Assembly: GCF_001815865.1 (NCBI RefSeq)
Contig: NZ_KV822195.1
Location: forward strand, 124,001 to 188,000
Length of the DNA: 64,000 bases
Source of the DNA: Abiotrophia sp. HMSC24B09
Lineage (GTDB): Bacteria > Bacillota > Bacilli > Lactobacillales > Aerococcaceae
Direction of reading: 5' to 3'
Shown here piece after piece: positions 58,125 through 64,000 of this stretch. A program made the translations under genes and the position numbers. The notes under the pieces were generated by a model. The model did no database searches. It saw nothing but the letters and a program-made list of their open reading frames with translations, and was not told the DNA's origin. Each line of letters opens with the position of its first letter. Position 1 is the first letter of the stretch.

Positions 58125-58676
58125 GTGATTAATAAGCATCAACGTAAACGTCAGTTTATTGCTTGGCTCTTGCAGCATTATCGGCATGCCAACCCAACGG
58201 TTAATTATTTTTTAGAGTTTTTAATGGTTCAGCCTGATTATATTCAATATGTTGAGTTCTCGGATCAAGTCGAATATGCCAGTCACGGTGTCTATATCTC
58301 CTATGTGGAGCAGACGGCAGTGCCTTTCCGTTACTATAAGGAAGGCAAATCCTACAGTTCTTGTGAGCAGGCTTTCCATGACCTGAGACTCAATGCTCAA
58401 GGGGCTCAACCCGTCACTTTTTACATAGAACTTAATATTCCTGACTATATTGCGACCCTCTATCGCTATGATCTCTTTACTCAGCCGGATTATTTACCTG
58501 AAGATAGTGCCTTTTTGGATCAATTGGAAATGGGACTGACTCAAGTTACCCGCCAAGTCAGACGCAAGCAATTGAAGGAGCAGGTCGACCTAGCTTTAGA
58601 TCAGGGAGCTTTTGATATCGTCAATCAACTATTAAATCAACTGGAGGAACTAGAAGGGCATGACCAAGACTATTAA
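58125..58676 (+). CDS. ypiB: UPF0302 protein YpiB (ReoY-like)
   Basis: The 183-residue protein fits UPF0302: FIAWLLQHYRHANPTVNYFLEFL at its start and a helical end (KEQVDLALDQGAFDIVNQLL). In Listeria the orthologue ReoY controls ClpCP degradation of MurA and so peptidoglycan synthesis; this role is carried over from the family. GTG 58125 follows AAAGGAGG. It overlaps cca by 17 bases. Confidence 0.87.
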   Translation: MINKHQRKRQFIAWLLQHYRHANPTVNYFLEFLMVQPDYIQYVEFSDQVEYASHGVYISYVEQTAVPFRYYKEGKSYSSCEQAFHDLRLNAQGAQPVTFYIELNIPDYIATLYRYDLFTQPDYLPEDSAFLDQLEMGLTQVTRQVRRKQLKEQVDLALDQGAFDIVNQLLNQLEELEGHDQDY

Positions 58677-59910
58677 TCTCAATAATCCCTTGTTTCAGAC
58701 GGCCATGCCCCTCCTAGAAGCCATTGAGTCTCATGGTTATGAGGCTTATTTTGTTGGTGGCTGCGTGCGTGATGCCCTCTTAGGCAAGGAAATTCATGAT
58801 ATTGACATTGCAACTAGTGCGACACCGGATGAAATCCAAGGGATTTTTCCGGTCACTTTTGATGTGGGCAAGAAGCACGGGACCATTGTAGTGGTCTACA
58901 AGAAAGAAAACTATGAAATTACCACCTTCCGAACGGAGGGGACCTATAGTGATCGGCGCCGGCCTGACCAGGTGAACTTTGTTCGCAATTTACGCGAGGA
59001 TACGCTGAGACGGGACTTCACCATTAATGCCTTGGCCTTGGACCGTTTGGGCAGGGTCTATGACTACCATGGTGGGGAGCAGGATCTAGAAGCCGGCATC
59101 ATACGTGCTGTTGGGACTGCCCTGGAACGTTTCGATGAAGATGCTCTGCGTATGATGCGGGCCCTGCGCTTTGCTAGCCAATTAGGCTTTGAGATTGAGT
59201 CCCAGACCTTTGAGGCTATTGGACAACTAGCCCCTAACTTATCCTATGTGTCCATTGAACGCATTCGGATTGAGCTCAGTAAGCTCATGCAAGGTGACTA
59301 TCTAGGGACAAGCTATAAACCCTTGACTGAATCTGGTCTTTGCGCTTATTTATTGGGCATGGAGCAAGTAGATGCCTTAGCCGTCTGGCGGCAGGTCTAT
59401 AAGACCCTAGCTGCTCAAATTGCTGCTGGCGTAGCGCGCGATGAACGCTTGGTTTGGTGGGCATTAGTTAAGGCCTTGGGCCTGGACTCTGCTCAGGCGC
59501 GAGTCTTTTTACGTGACTGGAAGCACAGCAATCCTTTCATTAAGGACGTCAGCGACTTATTGGACTTAGATCAAGCCTTTGCGGCAGGCCCACTGGATGC
59601 CTGGCAACTTTATCAGATGCCAGCCCATGTTTTGGCTATTTATGAGACCTATGCCTATCATCAAGCCTGGTTGAGCCAACCTCATCAACTGACCCAAGCT
59701 AAGGCCCAATTGCCGCTTGCCAGTCGGTCGGACTTGGCCATTAATGGGCAAAAGGTCATGGAGGCGCTAGGCTTAAGCCGAGGTAATGCCGGACTTGGTC
59801 GCCTACTTTTGGAGCTGGAGCGCCAGGTCGTCATGGGGGATTTGGCTAATGACCCAGCCGGCCTCTTGGCCCAAGCTCAAGCGTTAGGAGCTGATTATCT
59901 TGAAAGCTAA
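58660..59910 (+). CDS. cca: CCA-adding tRNA nucleotidyltransferase
   Basis: This enzyme adds or repairs CCA at tRNA 3' ends. The 416-residue protein has the class II head motif VGGCVRDALLGKEIHDIDIAT (GG and DxD), the RRxD motif DTLRRDFTINAL, an EDxxR element (FDEDALRMMRALRFASQLGF) and neck/tail helices. ATG 58660 overlaps ypiB; its own 3' end overlaps the dinG-like gene by 11 bases. Confidence 0.95.
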   Translation: MTKTINLNNPLFQTAMPLLEAIESHGYEAYFVGGCVRDALLGKEIHDIDIATSATPDEIQGIFPVTFDVGKKHGTIVVVYKKENYEITTFRTEGTYSDRRRPDQVNFVRNLREDTLRRDFTINALALDRLGRVYDYHGGEQDLEAGIIRAVGTALERFDEDALRMMRALRFASQLGFEIESQTFEAIGQLAPNLSYVSIERIRIELSKLMQGDYLGTSYKPLTESGLCAYLLGMEQVDALAVWRQVYKTLAAQIAAGVARDERLVWWALVKALGLDSAQARVFLRDWKHSNPFIKDVSDLLDLDQAFAAGPLDAWQLYQMPAHVLAIYETYAYHQAWLSQPHQLTQAKAQLPLASRSDLAINGQKVMEALGLSRGNAGLGRLLLELERQVVMGDLANDPAGLLAQAQALGADYLES

Positions 59911-62386
59911 AGGACTAAGAATTGCGGTTGTCGATTTAGAGACAACGGGCTCTCACCTAGATCAAGGTGATCAAATTATCCAAATAGGGGCTGTCCTGAT
60001 TGAAGATGGACAAGTCCTAGCCCAACACAGTATGTTACTCAATCCTGAACGAGACATTCCCACTCATATTACGGCCATCACAGGCATTCAACCAGACCAG
60101 GTTCAGGATGCGCCGACCTTTAGCCAGGTGGCAGGCCTCTGGTATGAGCGACTCAAAGATTGTTTCTTTGTGGCCCACAACCTGGGCTTTGACTTGACCT
60201 TTTTGCAGGCCAAGTTTGCTGAACAAGGCTTGGACTTTCAGCCACCTGCCTTGGACACTGTCCAGTTAGCTAAAATCTTCCTGCCACAGGCACCAGGTTT
60301 TAACTTGCAGGATTTGAGCCAGTTCTTTGGCTTGAACTTCCAAGACGCCCATGATGCCTTGGGGGATGCCCGGATGACGGCCCATTTGTTGGATGTTTTG
60401 GCTCATCAGGCAGCGGATTTAGACTATGGGACTAAACTGGCCTTGCAGCCAATTTTTAAGGCCTTACCCTATCAAGCTAGCCAATTTCTCAACCAAGCTA
60501 GCAGCTTTTATTGCCAAGTAAGTTGGCCGGAAGGGCAGGGTGACAGTCAATCCCAAGCTAGTCATGCTAGCCTAATTAGCGCCAAGCAAAGAACGGCGGT
60601 AGCCTATTGGCAAGAAACCGGTCAGGATAAATCACCCTTAGTGCTAGAAGCTCAGGCCCGTCAGGACCATCAAGGCTTGGCACTGGCTCTACTCCATGCT
60701 TGGCGCCAAGAAGGGGACAAGGCCCTGCTAGTTTTAGAAAATGAGGGTCAAATCAGCCATTGGCAAGCCCTGTGGCAAGAAGTCAGCAGTCAGGAGGCGG
60801 GCATTTACCGACCATCCTATCAGTTTGTCGATATGGCCTCGGTCTACCAATTCTGCCATGAATTTGATTTAAGCCGGGCCAACCAACAGGAGCTTACCGT
60901 TTTAGCGGCTGCCTTGGTTTGGTTGACTAACAGCCAGTTCGGCTGTTTGGATGAATTGAACTCTGAACTGGATATTAGTCAGATTATGCGGCGCTATGAT
61001 TTTGTGGCTAAGACGGGTAAGAAGGTGGGTTATCACCGTTACCTGGAGGGGCTTAAAGCCAAAGACTTAGTTTTAATGAGCCAAAAAGACTGGCTATCCT
61101 TAAAGCAAGTCGCTGACAGCCCGCTGGCCTTTCTGGGTCAGGCTAGGGTTCTAGTCCTAGACCTAGAGGCCAGCTACCAAGGCCTGGTGGACCAAGAAGG
61201 CACTACTCTGGATGCCAGCCAACTCTTTGTAGAGCTGAAGGCCTTACTAGATCAAGGTCAGGAGGAGGCCCAGCTCGAATCCTGCCTGGCCACTAGCTAT
61301 GACCTGCTGGAAAGTATGCGGGCAGAGTTTGAAGTCAGTGATTTAGGTAATGCTAGTAATGACTGGTGGACAGCCTGCCTAGTCAAGAGCAGCCCCCGCT
61401 ATTTGACCGTCATGGCTCAAGTGGCGACTTTAGGCCAGCAGCTACAGGACTGGTTAAAAACCGTCAAACTAGGAGCCAAACAAAAACGGACCTACCGCCA
61501 TCTGGCAACGACCTGTCGACTACTAGCCAAGCAGTCAGAGGGGAGCTATGTACGGCTTCAAGGCCAGGTCAGCAATGGCCAAATCTACCAATTGGCCCTT
61601 AGTCGGGTGCCTTTAATTATGAGAAACAAGCACCTGCCTCAGCTAAGCCAGTACCAGCAGATTGCCTTCTTGTCGGACGGCCAGTATGACCAGCCTTTAG
61701 GCTATGGCCTGGCACGTTTCTGGCAAGTGGGGGCCACTTACTTAAGCCTACCTGAGCAAAGTCAAGCCAACGGTCTGACCCTCCAGGTGCCATTGGCTTA
61801 TGCCCAGTCAGGTCAGGGCTATGAAGAGGCCGAGCAATTGCTGGCCTTTATCAAGGATCAGCTGGCCGAGAAGGGGGCTAGCCACGTTCTCATTCTTGCC
61901 AATAACAAGGCCCAAGCTCAGACATACTACCGTCTCCTATGGGAAAGTTCCTTGCTGGAAGAGGGCTACCTGATTTATAGTCAGGGACAAAATGGCAGCC
62001 TTAAGAAAATTAAGCGCCGCGCCGAAGCCGATGACAAGGCCATTGTCATTGTGCCCAGACGCCTCTTCCTAGAGGAGTCCTTCGCTCTGTCAGTCGATCA
62101 GCTCTTAGTGATCTTAGACCGTCTACCATTTGACTCCTTGACCAATGAGCGGACCCTAGGCCAAAGTCAGGTGCTTGGCTTATCAGACAACCAGGCCTTT
62201 GATCAACTGACCCTACCACAAATGATTTTCCGTCTTAAGAAATTGTTGGCTCAAGTCGCTAGCTCTAGTTGCAAGGCGGACTACTATCTCCTAGATGAAC
62301 GCGTTTGGACTCGTTATTATAGCCCTAAGGTTGAGGAATACTTGGCGCCCGCCATTGACCTGGTTCCCATCTTGCCCAGTCACTAA
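59900..62386 (+). CDS. dinG: DnaQ-DinG fusion with a degenerate helicase domain
   Basis: The 828-residue protein joins a DnaQ-like 3'-5' exonuclease (about 1-175: VDLETTGSH, HNLGFDLTFL, HDALGDARMT with its DEDDh acids) to a DinG-type helicase region. In the latter the Walker A loop expected near LVLEAQ reads QARQDHQGLAL, without G-K-T/S, and the DEAH box reads DLEA (LVLDLEASYQ). The late segment LLVILDRLPFDS matches DinG. The protein is probably an exonuclease with a non-ATPase scaffold. TTG 59900 follows AGGAG by nine bases. Overlaps cca by 11 bases. Confidence 0.85.
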   Translation: MKAKGLRIAVVDLETTGSHLDQGDQIIQIGAVLIEDGQVLAQHSMLLNPERDIPTHITAITGIQPDQVQDAPTFSQVAGLWYERLKDCFFVAHNLGFDLTFLQAKFAEQGLDFQPPALDTVQLAKIFLPQAPGFNLQDLSQFFGLNFQDAHDALGDARMTAHLLDVLAHQAADLDYGTKLALQPIFKALPYQASQFLNQASSFYCQVSWPEGQGDSQSQASHASLISAKQRTAVAYWQETGQDKSPLVLEAQARQDHQGLALALLHAWRQEGDKALLVLENEGQISHWQALWQEVSSQEAGIYRPSYQFVDMASVYQFCHEFDLSRANQQELTVLAAALVWLTNSQFGCLDELNSELDISQIMRRYDFVAKTGKKVGYHRYLEGLKAKDLVLMSQKDWLSLKQVADSPLAFLGQARVLVLDLEASYQGLVDQEGTTLDASQLFVELKALLDQGQEEAQLESCLATSYDLLESMRAEFEVSDLGNASNDWWTACLVKSSPRYLTVMAQVATLGQQLQDWLKTVKLGAKQKRTYRHLATTCRLLAKQSEGSYVRLQGQVSNGQIYQLALSRVPLIMRNKHLPQLSQYQQIAFLSDGQYDQPLGYGLARFWQVGATYLSLPEQSQANGLTLQVPLAYAQSGQGYEEAEQLLAFIKDQLAEKGASHVLILANNKAQAQTYYRLLWESSLLEEGYLIYSQGQNGSLKKIKRRAEADDKAIVIVPRRLFLEESFALSVDQLLVILDRLPFDSLTNERTLGQSQVLGLSDNQAFDQLTLPQMIFRLKKLLAQVASSSCKADYYLLDERVWTRYYSPKVEEYLAPAIDLVPILPSH

Positions 62387-62434
62387 TCCAGCCTAGTCAG
62401 CTAGCCAAAAATTCATGCAATTTTGGAGAAATTA

Positions 62435-62443
62435 TGGTATGAT
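62435..62443 (+). promoter_or_regulatory. Extended -10 promoter of ypmB-asnS
   Basis: TGG-TATGAT at 62435-62443, 34 bases before the start; -35 not clear. Confidence 0.5.
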
Positions 62444-62476
62444 AGTACAGATAAGTGGCGACAGGAGGAGTCAAGT

Positions 62477-62956
62477 ATGTTAAACCGTAAAGTGGTCTCA
62501 GGACTGACGCTCTTTTTCCTCATCATCTTTCTCATCTTTGCTTGGGTCTTCTATTCAAGCCAAGCCAAATCGCACCAAGCTCAACAAGAGGCCGTGCGAC
62601 TGATTGAGACGGACTACACTGTCAAAGACGTCAAAAAGTTCTACTGGACGACCATTTCTGAGGCTTACTTTGCCTTGGATTTTGTGGATGACAGTGGCCA
62701 AGAACGTTATGCGATTGTGAAACGTGAGGGTGGGACCGTTAATTACTACACGCCAAATCAGATTATCTCAGAAGAAGATGCCAAGGCTATTGCCTTAGCA
62801 GACAATGAGAATTATAAGATTATGCAGGCGCGTTTGGGCATGATCAAAGACACGCCCGTCTGGGAAATCACCATCAAGAATGATAATAATACCTTGACCT
62901 ATTACTACCTCAATGCGCAGGATGGGTCCTGGTTACAAAAAATCGAAAATATTTAA
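62477..62956 (+). CDS. ypmB: YpmB-like/DUF5590 membrane-anchored protein
   Basis: The 159-residue protein has one N-terminal membrane segment (about 9-29) and an extracytoplasmic domain with a PepSY-like fold (EEDAKAIALADNENYKI and KDTPVWEITIKNDNNTLTYYYLNAQDGSWL). YpmB lies before asnS in Bacillus too. Its function is unknown. ATG 62477 follows AGGAGGAG; the longer frame to 62423 lacks a site and overlaps the promoter. Confidence 0.86.
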   Translation: MLNRKVVSGLTLFFLIIFLIFAWVFYSSQAKSHQAQQEAVRLIETDYTVKDVKKFYWTTISEAYFALDFVDDSGQERYAIVKREGGTVNYYTPNQIISEEDAKAIALADNENYKIMQARLGMIKDTPVWEITIKNDNNTLTYYYLNAQDGSWLQKIENI

Positions 62957-62980
62957 GACAAGACTATGGAGGCAGGCAGA

Positions 62981-64000
62981 ATGCAGACAATTACCATGCG
63001 TCAAGCAGCAGATTATATTGATCAAACGGTCATCATCAAGGCATGGGTGACTAACAAACGGAGCAGTGGGAAGATTGCCTTCTTACAATTGCGTGATGGC
63101 TCCGCTTATTTCCAAGCCATTGTGGTCAAGGCCGATGTCAGCGAAGAAACCTTCGCTTTGGCTAAGGGGCTTAACCAAGAAACCAGTGTGAAGGTAGTCG
63201 GTAAGATTCAAGCAGACACTCGTTCAGCTTTAGGTTATGAGCTCTTGGTTCAAGACATTGAAGTGATTGGTGAAAGTCATGACTACCCAATCACACCAAA
63301 AGAACACGGGACTGACTTCTTGATGGACCACCGCCACCTCTGGCTTCGTTCATCTAAACAACATGCCATTATGCAAATCCGTAACGAAATTATCCGGGCA
63401 ACCTACGAGTTCATGAACCAAGAAGGCTTGATTAAGGTAGACCCACCAATTTTGACGGGTTCTGCGCCAGAAGGGACCACTGAGCTCTTCCATACTAAGT
63501 ACTTTGATGAAGATGCCTTCCTTTCCCAGTCTGGTCAGCTCTATTTAGAAGCAGCGGCTATGGCTTTCGGTAAGGTCTTCTCCTTCGGGCCAACCTTCCG
63601 GGCTGAAAAATCTAAGACCCGTCGTCACTTGATTGAATTCTGGATGATGGAAGTTGAATTAGCCTTCGTTGAACACGAGGAAAACTTACAATTCCAAGAA
63701 CGTTATGTGGCTCACCTGGTTCGCAATGTGATTGACCACTGTGGTCTGGCACTTAAGACCTTGAACCGTGATGTGGCAGTCTTGGAACAATACACCAAGT
63801 TGCCTTATCCACGTATTAGCTATACGGATGCCATCAAGCTCTTGAATGACAATGGCTTTGATGATATCCAATGGGGCGATGACTTTGGTTCACCACATGA
63901 AACCTTCATTGCTAGCCAATATGACCGTCCAATCTTCATCGTCAACTATCCTAAGGCCATTAAGCCATTCTACATGCGCCTTAATGAAGAAGACCCACGC
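62981..64000 (+). CDS. asnS: Asparaginyl-tRNA synthetase (5' part, runs off the window)
   Basis: This class IIb synthetase charges tRNA-Asn. The visible 340 residues include the OB-fold anticodon domain ([21 protein letters not shown]), motif 1 region ([17 protein letters not shown]) and motif 2 [21 protein letters not shown]. The frame is open to base 64000 with no stop. ATG 62981 lies eight bases after GGAGG. It is 24 bases after ypmB. Confidence 0.96.
   Translation, partial: MQTITMRQAADYIDQTVIIKAWVTNKRSSGKIAFLQLRDGSAYFQAIVVKADVSEETFALAKGLNQETSVKVVGKIQADTRSALGYELLVQDIEVIGESHDYPITPKEHGTDFLMDHRHLWLRSSKQHAIMQIRNEIIRATYEFMNQEGLIKVDPPILTGSAPEGTTELFHTKYFDEDAFLSQSGQLYLEAAAMAFGKVFSFGPTFRAEKSKTRRHLIEFWMMEVELAFVEHEENLQFQERYVAHLVRNVIDHCGLALKTLNRDVAVLEQYTKLPYPRISYTDAIKLLNDNGFDDIQWGDDFGSPHETFIASQYDRPIFIVNYPKAIKPFYMRLNEEDPR

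Noticed and set aside
60600..62300. Frameshifted dinG pseudogene
   Set aside because: The reading frame is continuous with normal codon use and overlaps neighbours in the usual way; motif loss without frame breaks fits functional change better.

Overview
The window reads as a low-to-mid GC Gram-positive chromosome of the order Lactobacillales. The evidence is the gene orders ftsA-ftsZ-yggT-ylmH-divIVA-(T-box)-ileS, cinA-recA, murI-rdgB-yfcE-cbpB and ypiA-ypiB-cca-dinG-ypmB-asnS, together with strong Shine-Dalgarno sites, frequent TTG/GTG starts, a 6S RNA beside rarA and an Enterococcus-type ntp V-ATPase operon. Base composition and the mix of genes suggest an Aerococcaceae-like genus (Abiotrophia/Aerococcus relatives), but the genus is an inference. 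No phage, insertion sequence, CRISPR array, rRNA or tRNA gene was found; the window is mostly core genome.

Layout. 1-5.0 kb: end of a probable divIB, then the division genes ftsA, ftsZ, yggT, ylmH, divIVA. 5.0-9.5 kb: T-box(Ile)-ileS and the branched-chain amino acid carrier brnQ. 9.5-11.0 kb, minus strand: 6S RNA and rarA. 11.2-16.9 kb: tRNA thiolation genes (cysteine desulfurase, DUF1831, mnmA), a GNAT acetyltransferase and recD2. 17-21.3 kb: sodA and a two-gene ABC exporter. 21.4-25 kb: SOS-type dinB, the ytoI-like regulator and nrnA. 25.0-25.25 kb: an intergenic array of large palindromes. 25.3-30.1 kb: zwf (minus), a YwaF-like membrane protein, cinA and recA. 30.2-42.1 kb: yfhO (minus), a class B PBP, flavodoxin, pepS, a small membrane protein, galU, galE and two LCP proteins (cell-envelope assembly). 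42.2-42.5 kb: a small SOS-controlled gene on the minus strand. 42.7-51.3 kb: the complete V-type ATPase operon. 51.4-54.7 kb: murI-rdgB-yfcE-cbpB and an MscS channel. 54.8-56.7 kb: ytxG/ytxH and glpF. 56.8-64.0 kb: ypiA, ypiB, cca, a dinG-like gene, ypmB and the 5' part of asnS.

How the genes work together. Three loci (dinB, recA and the small gene at 42.2-42.5 kb) carry LexA-type GAAC-N4-GTTC operators; two of these lie exactly inside a 17-bp promoter spacer, so a coherent SOS response can be read from sequence. Isoleucine supply (brnQ) sits beside isoleucine charging (T-box-ileS). The V-ATPase c subunit keeps all five Na+ ligands known from Enterococcus hirae, which points to a sodium pump. 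cbpB (c-di-AMP binding) and nrnA (pApA hydrolysis) touch the same nucleotide signal.

Most notable oddities: GalE has Met where the catalytic Lys of YxxxK belongs; the DinG-like protein keeps its exonuclease but has lost its helicase ATP-binding motifs; CinA has lost the nicotinamide-amidase signature; the first LCP protein lacks the catalytic arginines; sepF and ylmE are missing from the division cluster; and the 82-bp palindromic repeats between nrnA and zwf show a compensatory base change.
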